NCBI GenBank assembly: GCA_019634925.1
Contig: JAHCAL010000008.1
Location: forward strand, 23,620-87,619
DNA from: Pseudomonadales bacterium
Lineage (GTDB): Bacteria > Pseudomonadota > Gammaproteobacteria > Pseudomonadales > Azotimanducaceae
Length of the DNA stretch: 64,000 bases
Direction: 5' to 3'
In this document: positions 37,286-46,611 of the stretch, piece after piece
How the letters are laid out: every line of letters begins with the position of its first letter
How positions within the stretch are numbered: the first letter of the stretch is position 1
Position numbers and translations under genes: made by a program
Notes under the pieces: model-generated
The model's input: only the letters and a program-made list of their open reading frames with translations
Told to the model about the DNA's origin: nothing
Database searches by the model: none

Positions 37286-39385
37286 ATGTTCCGGCCGAAC
37301 CGTACCCAAAGCAGAATCAGCATTGCCCGCGCGGCGCACTTCGCCTGGCTCGTGGCGGTTGCCGGCGCGTCGGTCTGGGCCGCGCCGGCCCCGCCGCTCG
37401 AGGAGATCACCGTGACCGGCCGGCGCGATGGCGTGACGACGATTCCTGACCTCGACGCGGCCCGCGCCGCCGCGCGCGAAATCGCCGGCGGTGTCAGCGT
37501 GCTCGATGCGGCCGAGTTCCGGGTCGGCCGCGCCGCCACGCCGGAGGACGCCCTGCAGCATGCGCCGGGCGTGTTCGTGGCGTCGCGGTTCGGGGCGGAG
37601 GAATCACGCCTGTCGATCCGCGGTTCCGGTCTGCAGCGCACGTTCCACGGGCGCGGCATCATGTTTCTGCAGGACGGCGTACCGCTCAATCTCGCCGACG
37701 GCGGCGGCGACTTCCAGGCCATGGAGCCGCTCGCGGCGCAGTACGTCGAGGTATTCCGGGGCGCGAACGCGCTGCGCTACGGGTCGACCACGCTCGGCGG
37801 TGCCGTCAACTTCGTGAGCCCGTCGGGCCGCTCGGGGACGAGCGAGGCGCGCCTCGAGGGCGGCAGCTTTGGCTACCAGCGCCTGTTCGGAAGCCTCGCC
37901 GCCGCCGGCGAACGCGTGGATGCGTTCGTCAGCGGCTCGCACTACGCACGCGAAGGGTTCCAGCGTCACTCCGAGCAGTCCACCCAGCGCCTCATGGCGA
38001 ACGTCGGGTTCCGCACCGGCGAATCGCTGGAGCAGCGCGTCTACCTGGCCGCGGTACGCACCGATTCGGAGTTGCCCGGTTCGCTCACGCGCGATGAGCT
38101 GCGCGCAGGTGACGTCCGTCGCGCGGCGCCTGGCAATGTCACCGGGGACAACAAGCGCGACTTCGACCTGTATCGCCTGGCGTACCGGCTCGCCTGGGCC
38201 CCGACCGACGCGGGCGAACTCGGATTCAGCGCCTTCTACAGCGCCAAGGAACTGTTCCACCCCATCTTTCAGGTGCTCGAGCAGGACAGTGACGACGCAG
38301 GCGTCGACCTGCGCTGGTCGCAGGCCGCGCCGTTTGCGCGCACGACGGACGCGCTGGTGCTCGGCGTGCGCGCGGTGCGGGGCGAAACCCGTGACGACCG
38401 GTTCGTCAACGTGGGCGGCCAGCGTGGCGCGCGGACCGACCAGAGTGACCAGCGCGCCGATCACGTCACCGCGTACGGCGAATACCGACTGGTTCCAGTG
38501 CCGGACTGGGCAGTGATCGCGGGGCTCCAGTACGTGACCGCCGAGCGCCGGTTCGACGATCTCTGCCACGCGGGTACGGCCGTGGTCTGTACGGGCGCCG
38601 ACGCATCGTTCGACCAGCGCTACGCTGCGTGGGTGCCGCGGATCGGCGTGTTGCGTGACCTGACCGGCCTGCAGCTGTTTGCGAACCTGAGCCGCCAGTA
38701 CGAACCGCCGAGCTTCGGCGAGCTCTCCGGCGGCCCGGGGGTCGACCTGCTCGACGCTCAGGAAGGCACCACGATCGAGATCGGCGGTCGCGGCCGGTGG
38801 GAAGGTCGCGTCGCGCTCGACTGGGACGTCGCGCTCTACTGGATGGACCTCGAGAACGAACTGCTCGCCCTGCAGGTCGCACCGAACACGTTTCGCACCA
38901 TCAACGCGGACGATACCCGGCACCGTGGCGTGGAGCTGGGCGTCGCGGCAACGTTCACGCCGCGCTGGCACGGGCGGCTGACCTGGCAGTACAACGACTT
39001 CCGCTACCGCAACGATGCAACCTATGGCGACAACCACATCGCCGGCGTGCCGGAGCAGGTTGCCCGCGGCGAACTCACCTGGCAGCCCTTTGGCGAGACT
39101 TCCTACGTGACCGCGATCGCATCCGCGGCTTCGTCGTCCTGGGTCGATCACGTGAACCGGGTCGAGGCGCCTGGCTACGCGGTCTGGTCACTGCGCGCGG
39201 GCGGCGCTGTGTCACCGGCGCTCAGCGTGTTCGTCGAGGCACGCAACCTGACCGACAAGGTCTATGCGGCGACCCACGGCGTGGTGGGTGATGCGACCCT
39301 GCTGCAATTCGGTCAGCCCCAGCGGCTGTTCAACCCCGGCGACGGACGCGCCTTCTATGCCGGCGTGACCTGGCGCCCGCGGTAA
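37286..39385 (+). CDS. TonB-dependent receptor (siderophore/metal type)
   Basis: A 699-residue receptor with a signal sequence (FAWLVAVAGASVWAA), a TonB box-like LEEITVTGRRDG, a plug domain (AATPEDALQHAPGVFVASRF) and a barrel ending AFYAGVTWRPR. The barrel resembles the FecA/FhuA-like group. GAGAGGAAGC precedes the ATG. It is followed without a gap by a PepSY membrane protein, which points to iron or another metal chelate as ligand. No Fur-box-like AT-rich site was noticed. Confidence 0.92.
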   Translation: MFRPNRTQSRISIARAAHFAWLVAVAGASVWAAPAPPLEEITVTGRRDGVTTIPDLDAARAAAREIAGGVSVLDAAEFRVGRAATPEDALQHAPGVFVASRFGAEESRLSIRGSGLQRTFHGRGIMFLQDGVPLNLADGGGDFQAMEPLAAQYVEVFRGANALRYGSTTLGGAVNFVSPSGRSGTSEARLEGGSFGYQRLFGSLAAAGERVDAFVSGSHYAREGFQRHSEQSTQRLMANVGFRTGESLEQRVYLAAVRTDSELPGSLTRDELRAGDVRRAAPGNVTGDNKRDFDLYRLAYRLAWAPTDAGELGFSAFYSAKELFHPIFQVLEQDSDDAGVDLRWSQAAPFARTTDALVLGVRAVRGETRDDRFVNVGGQRGARTDQSDQRADHVTAYGEYRLVPVPDWAVIAGLQYVTAERRFDDLCHAGTAVVCTGADASFDQRYAAWVPRIGVLRDLTGLQLFANLSRQYEPPSFGELSGGPGVDLLDAQEGTTIEIGGRGRWEGRVALDWDVALYWMDLENELLALQVAPNTFRTINADDTRHRGVELGVAATFTPRWHGRLTWQYNDFRYRNDATYGDNHIAGVPEQVARGELTWQPFGETSYVTAIASAASSSWVDHVNRVEAPGYAVWSLRAGGAVSPALSVFVEARNLTDKVYAATHGVVGDATLLQFGQPQRLFNPGDGRAFYAGVTWRPR

Positions 39386-39421
39386 GTGCGCGAGGCCCCT
39401 GACAGGAGCGGCGCCGGTTCG

Positions 39422-41014
39422 ATGATGGACCGTGCGCGACATCGCAGGCTGGCCTGGATAGCCGGGCTCGCGCTGCTCGCCTGGGGATCCTCGGGAATTC
39501 TGCACACGGTCATCACCCGGGTGGGTCCGCAGCTCGCCGACGTCCGCCCACCTGCGCCGGCCATGGACCTGGCTGGTGCACGCGCGTTCGGCGCCGTCCT
39601 GACCCAGGCGGGTGTGCGCGAGACGCGCGCCGTCCGTATCGTGGCGACGGCGGACGGCGCGCACCTGCAGGTGACCGAGTCAGCCGAGGCGCCGCGCCGC
39701 TACTTCGATCTGCGCACGGGCGCCGAACGCCCGGACTACGACCGCGCGCAGGCGATCTACCTGGCGCGGCACTACCTGGGCCGCGCGGACCTTGCCGTCG
39801 TGTCGGCTCGCCTGCAGCAGACGTTCGACCGGGACTATGTGCCGGTCAACCGGCTGCTGCCGGTATGGCGCATCGACTTCGCGGACGCGGCCGGGACGAG
39901 TGTGTGGATCTACACCGAAACCGGCGCGCTGGCGCTGGCCTCCGACCGGACGAAGCGCGGGCTGCAACGTGTGTTCGAACTGGTGCACACCTGGAGCTGG
40001 ATGCCGCCCGGTCTCGAATGGCTGCGGGTGGCCGTCATGTTCGCGCTGGTCGGCTGTATCGCCATCACCGCGGTGTTGGGATTGCGGCTGCGCTGGCGGC
40101 GCCGCGGCGGCACCTGGAGCGGGCGCCCGGGCCGGGCCTGGCACCGTCGGGCGGCGCTGCCGCTCGTGGTGCCCCTGTTCGCGCTTGCCGGGAGCGGGCT
40201 CTATCACCTCGTTCACGAGGCCGGTGCCGAGGCCGACACGAACCTGACCCTGGCGCCACCGGTAGCCGTTGGCGCCGCGACCTATCCCCTGTTCGATGTG
40301 TGGAACGAGGTCACCGCCGGGCTCGCGGTCGCGGGCGTCTCGCTGGTGGCGTTGCCGGACGGCGGCCTGTATTACCGGCTCGCGCTCGCACCATCATGCG
40401 GGCGGCCCGAGCCGGCGGATGCAACGACGCTGCGCGACGCGCGTTTCGACGGCGTGCCGCTTACCGGCCCGGCGGTCTACCTGGATGCGCGGACCGGCGA
40501 GCCGCTCGCCGAAGGCGATCGCGCGGTAGCGCTTGCGTTGGCGCGAGGATTCGTCCCGGCGCAGGCAGAAGGCATCGAGACAGCCAGCCTGGTGACGCGG
40601 TTCTCGCCGACGTACGACTTCCGCAACAAGCGTCTGCCCGTCTGGCAGGTCGATGTCGGCGCGCCGCTCGAGGCGAGCTATTTCATCGATACCGCGACGG
40701 GTGTGCTGGCCGACGTCCGTTCACGGCATGGCCGGCGCGAAGCGCTGGTGTTCAGCTACCTGCACAAGTGGAACTTCCTGATGCCGCTCGGCCGCACCGT
40801 TCAGAACACGGTGGTGGTCGGCGTGGTCGGGCTCATGGTGCTGCTGGTGGCCGCGCTGGGACTGCGGCTGCGGCGTGGCCCTGATCGCCCACACCGGGCC
40901 GGGGATTCAGCGCGGAAGCCCCGCGGCGCGGCGGATGTCCTCCCAGGCATAGAACTGGAAAGTCCGGTCGGTGGACATCGCCACGAACAGGCCGCCGGGG
41001 AAGCCCGGCAATGA
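39422..41014 (+). CDS. PepSY-domain inner membrane protein
   Basis: About 530 residues with PepSY repeats and several transmembrane segments (LAWIAGLALLAWGSSGIL, VAVMFALVGCIAITAVLGLRL, VVVGVVGLMVLLVAALGLRL). Proteins of this type work beside TonB receptors in reduction or release of iron from siderophores. Start uncertain: GTG at 39386 directly after the receptor stop, or ATG at 39422 used here. The last 36 codons run over the 3' end of the convergent phytase gene, so the C-terminus is longer than expected (a Pro/Arg-rich tail). Confidence 0.78.
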   Translation: MMDRARHRRLAWIAGLALLAWGSSGILHTVITRVGPQLADVRPPAPAMDLAGARAFGAVLTQAGVRETRAVRIVATADGAHLQVTESAEAPRRYFDLRTGAERPDYDRAQAIYLARHYLGRADLAVVSARLQQTFDRDYVPVNRLLPVWRIDFADAAGTSVWIYTETGALALASDRTKRGLQRVFELVHTWSWMPPGLEWLRVAVMFALVGCIAITAVLGLRLRWRRRGGTWSGRPGRAWHRRAALPLVVPLFALAGSGLYHLVHEAGAEADTNLTLAPPVAVGAATYPLFDVWNEVTAGLAVAGVSLVALPDGGLYYRLALAPSCGRPEPADATTLRDARFDGVPLTGPAVYLDARTGEPLAEGDRAVALALARGFVPAQAEGIETASLVTRFSPTYDFRNKRLPVWQVDVGAPLEASYFIDTATGVLADVRSRHGRREALVFSYLHKWNFLMPLGRTVQNTVVVGVVGLMVLLVAALGLRLRRGPDRPHRAGDSARKPRGAADVLPGIELESPVGGHRHEQAAGEARQ

Positions 41015-41968
41015 CTGCGCGATCACGTCGGAGCCGTCGCTGTCGCGCGTCGATAGACGTACCGTGCCGACCAGTTCGTGCCGGTGCGGATCATCCGCCG
41101 CACCCTCCCGGGTGAAGATCCGGAACAGGTCGGCCTGCTGGTCCGATACCAGGATGTACCCGGTGCCGTCGTCGCGCCGGTAGATGGCGATACCTTCGTG
41201 GTCGCGCGCGAACAGGTCGCCCGTGCCGAACTCGGCAAGCTGCTCTTCGGCGTCTTCGGCGAGCGGGTCCGCGTGATACTTGCGCACCCCCCAGGACTCG
41301 TCGCTGGCGTAGACGTAGCCGAGGGCGTCGTCGACGGCGAGCGCCTCGATTTCCTTCAGGCCGCTCCAGCTGGCGAACGCCCGGGTGAACAGGCCGCGCA
41401 GCTGTCCGGTCCCGTCGTCCGCGAGCCGGTACTGGTGCAGGTAGCCTTCGCGTGGGGCGAACGCGTCCGAGCGGCTGACGATGGCGAACAGCGCCCCGTC
41501 GGCGGGCCGTGTGTAGAGCGCGATGCCCATGGGGTCCCGCGCACGTTCACCGACGAACACGGGAATGCCGCCGCCGTCGATCGGCGCCATGTCGGGCAGC
41601 CGGAAGATCCGCAACCGGCTCGCGAAACGCTCCGTCAGGACCGCGACGTCGACCCGCTTGCCACCCACCAGGACGTCGTAGGCGACATCCACGTTGTTCG
41701 GGCGTAGCAGGCCGCGCACCACCTTGTCGGCGTGCACCCGGCCGTCCAGTCCGAACACGTACAGCGCGCCGTCGGCGTCCTTGTCGGTGCCGAGGATGAG
41801 GCTGGCCGCCGGATCGTCGCGGTTGATCCAGATCGCCGGGTCGTCGGTATCGTGGCGGACGGGCTCGGAGACGATGCGCGGACGCACCGTCGTATCGGCA
41901 CCGAACCCGTGCGCGGGCAGGAGACCGGCAGTCGTTGCGAGCAGAAGCAGGGCGGTGAGCAGGCGCAT
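40907..41968 (-). CDS. Beta-propeller phytase
   Basis: A 353-residue secreted enzyme releasing phosphate from phytate. A signal sequence (LLTALLLLATTAGLLPAHGFGA) is followed by the family opening DTDDPAIWINRDDPAASLIL and GTDKDADGALYVFGLDGRV. Later motifs include GIALYTRP, ASDESWGVRKYHADP and DHEGIAIYRR. The ATG at 41968 has AAGGAA upstream. It is divergent from a TonB receptor of the kind known to accompany such phytases, with PhoB-box-like sites in between. Confidence 0.9.
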   Translation of the reverse strand: MRLLTALLLLATTAGLLPAHGFGADTTVRPRIVSEPVRHDTDDPAIWINRDDPAASLILGTDKDADGALYVFGLDGRVHADKVVRGLLRPNNVDVAYDVLVGGKRVDVAVLTERFASRLRIFRLPDMAPIDGGGIPVFVGERARDPMGIALYTRPADGALFAIVSRSDAFAPREGYLHQYRLADDGTGQLRGLFTRAFASWSGLKEIEALAVDDALGYVYASDESWGVRKYHADPLAEDAEEQLAEFGTGDLFARDHEGIAIYRRDDGTGYILVSDQQADLFRIFTREGAADDPHRHELVGTVRLSTRDSDGSDVIAQSLPGFPGGLFVAMSTDRTFQFYAWEDIRRAAGLPR

Positions 41969-42002
41969 GGGTATTCCTTGTCGATGGATGCTGTCGACCC
42001 CT

Positions 42003-42011
42003 GGGGGGGGG
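42003..42011 (+). repeat. Run of nine G residues in the phytase leader
   Basis: Seen directly at 42003-42011, 35-43 bases upstream of the phytase ATG. A homopolymer tract of this length is prone to slippage. Confidence 0.9.
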
Positions 42012-42074
42012 CGCGTGTGCGCCGACGTTCGCAAGCGGCGGACGGGCGACGCCGTGGATGTGGTGCGGGCGTCG

Positions 42075-42080
42075 ACCATA
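42075..42080 (-). promoter_or_regulatory. Candidate -10 element of the phytase gene
   Basis: TATGGT on the minus strand, exactly ten bases downstream of the PhoB-box-like site, the spacing expected for a PhoB-activated promoter. Confidence 0.45.
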
Positions 42081-42090
42081 GGTGGGCAGG

Positions 42091-42108
42091 ATGACAATTC
42101 GATGACGA
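42091..42108 (-). promoter_or_regulatory. PhoB-box-like site directed at the phytase gene
   Basis: On the minus strand TCGTCAT-CGAA-TTGTCAT: two seven-base units 11 bases apart, close to the known PhoB box CTGTCAT-N4-CTGTCAT. A good -10 lies 10 bases downstream. Confidence 0.65.
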
Positions 42109-42155
42109 CCGATGCCCTTCGGCGCGCATCGTTACCGCTCCGATGATCCGCGGGC

Positions 42156-42173
42156 CTGTAACTCCTTCGTAAC
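42156..42173 (+). promoter_or_regulatory. PhoB-box-like site directed at the TonB receptor
   Basis: CTGTAAC-TCCT-TCGTAAC: the same seven-plus-four-plus-seven layout in the forward direction, weaker to the E. coli consensus but close to variants seen in other proteobacteria. Confidence 0.5.
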
Positions 42174-42297
42174 ACTTCGCCACCAAACTCCCCGGCACTA
42201 ACGAGAGCCCCGTCCGCTGCGTGGACCAGGGGCCGTCACGGTTCCGGGTGCCGCTGCGCCGGGACCACCGCCACTTCGGATCCGGGAGCCTCATCTC

Positions 42298-45099
42298 ATG
42301 TTCAGAACGCTGATATTCGCATTGCTGGTGCTGGCAGGCACTGCTCTTACTGAATCGGCCAACGCTGCGACCGATGCATCCATCGAGGTCCGCGCCGATG
42401 GTGCAGCCGGCGTCGTGTTCGGCTTCGTGCGCGAAGCCAACCGCGGCGCCGCGCTGCCGGGCGCACGCGTGAGCCTCGACGGACGTTCGGCCGTCACCGC
42501 CTCGGATGGATCGTTCCGGATCGCCGGCGTCGCGTCAGGCAGCCACACGCTGACGGTAGAGTTCCTCGGCTACCAGTCCGCGAGCGGCGCGGTCGCGATG
42601 GGGGGCGCGAGCGGCCTGCGCGCCGACGTGACGCTCGCTGCGCTCGGCGCCGGCGGCGCGATCGAGCGAATCGAGGTGCGTGCGACCCGCGAGGGCCAGG
42701 CCCTCGCGCTCAACCAGCAGCGATCTTCGATCAACTACATGAACGTGGTGTCCGCCGACCTGCTCGGACGTTTTCCCGCCACCAACATGGCGGAGGCGAC
42801 CCAGCGCATTCCCGGCGTGTCCATCGAGCGCGACCAGGGCGAAGGGCGCTACGTCAACGTCCGCGGTGCACCGCTCGAATTCACCAACGTGTCGGTGGAC
42901 GGTGTCCAGCTCGCGGCACCCAATCCCTCGCGTCGTGCCGTCGAACTCGACACCATTCCGCCGGACGTGATCGCCTCGCTCGAGGTCACCAAGGCGCTCA
43001 CTCCGGACATGGATGGCGATGCGATCGCCGGCCAGATCAACATCGTGACCCAGAGTGCGCTGGACCGCGACGGCTTGATCCTGCGCGGCTCGCTCGGCAC
43101 GGGCGAGTACCAGCTGGGTGACGGCGACAACGACCGCGCGAACCTGACCGTCGGCAACCAGTTCGGTGCCGAGCGCAACGTGGGCGCGCTGATCGCCGGT
43201 TCCTGGAGCCGAACGGGGCGTTTCACCGACAACGTCGAAACCGCATTCGTGCGCGCAGGCGACCGACTGCTGCCGGAGGTTTCCGAGATCAAGGACTACG
43301 AAGGTGAGCGCACCCGCTGGGGTCTGACCGGCCGGTTCGACTGGCGCACGGACGAGAGCAACCTGCTGTACCTGATCGCGTCCGCGTCGAAGTTCAAGGA
43401 CGAGGAGTATCGCAATACCTTCACCATCGACTATGACGTGTCGCGAATCACGGCTGATTCCGACGACCGCGCCGGGCTCACGACCCGCGCCACCTTCGAC
43501 AAGGAATTGCGCGAGCGTTTCCAGGAGCAGGAAATCCGCACCCTGAATCTCGGCGGGGAACATTTCCTCGAAACCTGGCGTATCGACTGGCAGACCTCGT
43601 GGAGCGAGGGTAGCTACAAGCTGCCGAAGCGCCAGCAGATGATCTACCGTTCCACGCTGCGTCCACGGATGAGCTATGACTTCAGCGATCCGGATCGGCC
43701 GGTGTGGACGCTGCGGGACGCCGACGACAGCGTGCTGCAGGAAGGCATCAACCTGCCGGAAGGCGTGTACGCGTTCCGCCGTTACAACCAGCGCTTCGAG
43801 GATGCACAGGAAGAGGAAATCGGCCTGCGCCTCGACTTCCTGCGGGAACAGGATTTCTTCGGTGACGCCGGCAACCTGAAGTTCGGCCTGCGTGCACGCC
43901 TGCGCGAAAAGGAGAGCAACGACGATCGCAATCGCAACGGTGTCGCCGCCGACGGCCCCGCGTATGCGGACCTGCTCTGCCCGCGCGTATCGCGCAACTT
44001 CGGTTACGTGGGTTTCGAGTTCGGACGGGTGATGTGCAACGACATCTTCGACCGGTTCGGCCCGCAGGTGCGCAACCAGAACCTGCTGCCGCTCGTACAG
44101 GATTCGCTGGTCAGCGACTACGAGGCGAGCGAGGACATCTATGCCGGCTACGTCCGCCTCGACGCGAACTGGGATCGACTGACGCTCGTCACCGGTGTTC
44201 GATACGAATACACGGAGCTCTCCGGCCGCGGGGCGCTGTTCGACGAGGATACCGGCGAGGCCTCGGTACAGAGCGACGACGGCAGTTACGGCAACCTCCT
44301 GCCGAGCGTGCACCTGCGTTTCGAAGCGGACAACGACATCATCGTGCGGGCCTCGTGGTCCACGGCGGTCAGCCGGCCCAACTTCGTCGATACCGTGCCG
44401 CGGCTGGTCATCAGCGACGACGAACGCGAGGCTTCAGCGGGCAACCCCGACCTGGAGGCGACCTACGCGCACAATCTCGACGTATCGGTCGAGCGTTACT
44501 TCGAACCGGTCGGCCTGCTGTCCGCTGCGCTCTTCTACAAGCGTCTGGAAGACCCGATATTCGAGATCGTCCGCGTGGTCGAGGGCGGCCCGCTCGACGG
44601 CGTGCGCCTGACCCAGCCGCTGAACGGCCGCGACGGCGCGATCAAGGGCGTGGAGCTCTCCTGGCAGCAAACCTTCGACATGCTGCCGGCGCCGTTCGAC
44701 GGCCTCGGCGTCTATGCGAACTACACCTACACGCAGTCGAATGCGAAGGCGCCGCTCGGCCTGGGCGACACCGACCTGCCCGGCACCTCGCGCGACAACG
44801 TGAACCTGGCGGTGTTCTACGAGAAGGCCGGCTTCAACGCGCGGCTCTCGTACAACGAGCGCTCGGCGTTCATCCAGGAGTTTGCGCTGAACGACAGCGA
44901 CCTCGACGTTTACTGGGACAAGCGCAAGATCCTCGATTTCACCACCAGCTACCAGATGACCGACCGCTGGCAGGTGTTCGGCGAGATCAACAACATCACC
45001 GACTCCGAACAGCGCCGCTACCAGGGCAGCCGGAATCGGGTCCTGGAACTCGAGGAGTTCGGCCGCTACTGGCTCATGGGGCTGCGCTTCGACTTCTGA
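42298..45099 (+). CDS. TonB-dependent receptor with N-terminal carboxypeptidase-regulatory-like domain
   Basis: A 933-residue receptor. A signal sequence (LIFALLVLAGTALTESANA) is followed by a CarboxypepD_reg-like domain (GAALPGARVSLDGRSAVTAS, DGSFRIAGVASGSHTLTVEF) and the plug with FPATNMAEATQRIPGVSIER and DGDAIAGQINIVTQ, typical of the large Xanthomonas/Caulobacter-type receptor family. The barrel ends MGLRFDF. These receptors are often found next to beta-propeller phytases. A phytate-degradation-product or phosphate-ester role is likely. Confidence 0.92.
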   Translation: MFRTLIFALLVLAGTALTESANAATDASIEVRADGAAGVVFGFVREANRGAALPGARVSLDGRSAVTASDGSFRIAGVASGSHTLTVEFLGYQSASGAVAMGGASGLRADVTLAALGAGGAIERIEVRATREGQALALNQQRSSINYMNVVSADLLGRFPATNMAEATQRIPGVSIERDQGEGRYVNVRGAPLEFTNVSVDGVQLAAPNPSRRAVELDTIPPDVIASLEVTKALTPDMDGDAIAGQINIVTQSALDRDGLILRGSLGTGEYQLGDGDNDRANLTVGNQFGAERNVGALIAGSWSRTGRFTDNVETAFVRAGDRLLPEVSEIKDYEGERTRWGLTGRFDWRTDESNLLYLIASASKFKDEEYRNTFTIDYDVSRITADSDDRAGLTTRATFDKELRERFQEQEIRTLNLGGEHFLETWRIDWQTSWSEGSYKLPKRQQMIYRSTLRPRMSYDFSDPDRPVWTLRDADDSVLQEGINLPEGVYAFRRYNQRFEDAQEEEIGLRLDFLREQDFFGDAGNLKFGLRARLREKESNDDRNRNGVAADGPAYADLLCPRVSRNFGYVGFEFGRVMCNDIFDRFGPQVRNQNLLPLVQDSLVSDYEASEDIYAGYVRLDANWDRLTLVTGVRYEYTELSGRGALFDEDTGEASVQSDDGSYGNLLPSVHLRFEADNDIIVRASWSTAVSRPNFVDTVPRLVISDDEREASAGNPDLEATYAHNLDVSVERYFEPVGLLSAALFYKRLEDPIFEIVRVVEGGPLDGVRLTQPLNGRDGAIKGVELSWQQTFDMLPAPFDGLGVYANYTYTQSNAKAPLGLGDTDLPGTSRDNVNLAVFYEKAGFNARLSYNERSAFIQEFALNDSDLDVYWDKRKILDFTTSYQMTDRWQVFGEINNITDSEQRRYQGSRNRVLELEEFGRYWLMGLRFDF

Positions 45100-45260
45100 T
45101 GGTGTGTTGCCCGGGAACCGCCGGCAGCCGTCGGCAGGTCCTGGGTCCGGCCCGTGTCTGCCGCGCCGCGTGCGGTGCGGTGGACAGCGCCGAATCGGAG
45201 CCATGCAGTGTCCGACACGCCACGTTATCATGGCGCCCTTCGTCGTTCCGGCAGGCTTCC

Positions 45261-46469
45261 ATGATCGTCAAACCCCGCATTCGAGGCTTCATCTGCACCA
45301 CCGCGCACCCCGACGGCTGCCGCGCGCACGTCGCCGAGCAGGTGGACTTCGTCCGCCGGCAGGGTCCGCTCGACTGCGGCGTGAAGAAGGCGCTCGTGCT
45401 CGGCTGCTCGGGCGGTTATGGGCTCGCCTCGCGGATCGTGGCGGCGTTCGGCTGCGGCGCGGACACGCTCGGTGTCTCCTTCGAGAAGCCGCCCGCGGAG
45501 AACAAGACCGCGACCGCTGGCTGGTACAACAACATCGCGTTCGAGGCAGCAGCGAGCGGCGCCGGGCGTTACGCGAAGACGCTCGACGGGGATGCGTTCT
45601 CCGACGAAATGAAGGCGCGTGTGATCGAGTCGATTCGCACGGACCTCGGGCAGATCGACCTTCTGGTCTACAGCCTGGCGTCGCCGGTGCGGCTGCACCC
45701 GCGCACCGGCGTGCTGCATCGCTCGGCGATCAAGCCGCTCGGCGAACCCGTGCACATCAAGACGCTCAATGTCGACCGCGGCGAGGTGCACGAGGTGGAT
45801 CTCGAACCGGCGACCCCCGAGGAGACTGCCGGTACCGTGGCGGTGATGGGCGGCGAAGACTGGGAGTTCTGGATCGACGCGCTCGACCGGGCCGGCGTGC
45901 TGGCGCCCGGATTCCGCACCGTTGCCTACACCTACATCGGCAGCGAGCTGACCTGGCCGATCTACTGGCACGCGACGCTCGGCAAGGCGAAGGAAGATCT
46001 CGACCGTGCCGCGGCCGCGTTGCGCGCGCGCCTCGCGGGACTGGCGGGCGACGCCCGGGTCGCCTCGCTCAAGGCGGTGGTGAGTCAGGCGAGCAGCGCG
46101 ATCCCCGTGGTGCCGCTGTACGCGAGCCTGCTGTTCAGGGTCATGAAAGAACAGGGCCTGCACGAGGACATCATCACCCACATCCATCGCCTGTTCGCCA
46201 CGCAACTGTGTGGCGGCGCGCCGCGGCTCGACGAAGCGCCGCGGCTCGACGAACAGGGCCGCATCCGGGTAGACGACGTGGAGCTCTCCCCCGCGGTGCA
46301 GGACGAGGTCAAGCGCCGCTGGCCGCTGGTCGAGACGCACAACCTGGGTGAACTCGCGGACCTGGAAGGTTTCCGGTCCGACTTCCTGCGCATCTTCGGC
46401 TTCGGTCTGCCGGGCGTGGACTACGACGCCGAGCAGGATCCGTTGATGGGGCGGCCCCTCGCGGACTGA
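45261..46469 (+). CDS. fabV: Enoyl-ACP reductase, FabV type
   Basis: A 402-residue NADH-dependent reductase for the last step of fatty acid elongation, of the triclosan-resistant FabV group. The cofactor motif is KKALVLGCSGGYGLASRI. The catalytic Tyr-x8-Lys is in ELTWPIYWHATLGKAKEDL. Other signatures: FEKPPAENKTATAGWYNN and YSLASPVRLHPRTG. Start ATG 45261 gives the standard MIVKPRIRGFICTTAHP. A perfect 18-base tandem duplication adds six residues (APRLDE twice) near residues 320-331 in a surface region. Confidence 0.94.
   Translation: MIVKPRIRGFICTTAHPDGCRAHVAEQVDFVRRQGPLDCGVKKALVLGCSGGYGLASRIVAAFGCGADTLGVSFEKPPAENKTATAGWYNNIAFEAAASGAGRYAKTLDGDAFSDEMKARVIESIRTDLGQIDLLVYSLASPVRLHPRTGVLHRSAIKPLGEPVHIKTLNVDRGEVHEVDLEPATPEETAGTVAVMGGEDWEFWIDALDRAGVLAPGFRTVAYTYIGSELTWPIYWHATLGKAKEDLDRAAAALRARLAGLAGDARVASLKAVVSQASSAIPVVPLYASLLFRVMKEQGLHEDIITHIHRLFATQLCGGAPRLDEAPRLDEQGRIRVDDVELSPAVQDEVKRRWPLVETHNLGELADLEGFRSDFLRIFGFGLPGVDYDAEQDPLMGRPLAD
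46218..46253 (+). repeat. 18-base tandem duplication inside fabV
   Basis: Two identical 18-base units (46218-46235, 46236-46253) encoding APRLDE twice, in frame. Confidence 0.85.
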
Positions 46470-46611
46470 AGGTCCGGAGCTGAACGCGAGGGCTGATCGA
46501 CCGAGGCTGACCGCCCCTGGCTGATCTCTTCCGGCTGCCCGGGCCGCCGTCTGTAACGATTGCGCGCGATCACCTGCCTGCGCTGGCGCGCGCGCGTGCC
46601 ACGCTTCACGC

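Larger units (their letters stand above)
41969..42297. promoter_or_regulatory. Divergent promoter region between phytase and TonB receptor (329 bases)
   Basis: No gene is seen in this gap. It holds a nine-G run next to the phytase start, a reverse-oriented PhoB-box-like site at 42091-42108 with a -10 on the minus strand, and a forward-oriented PhoB-box-like site at 42156-42173. The remaining 120 bases before the receptor ATG are unremarkable leader. Confidence 0.6.
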
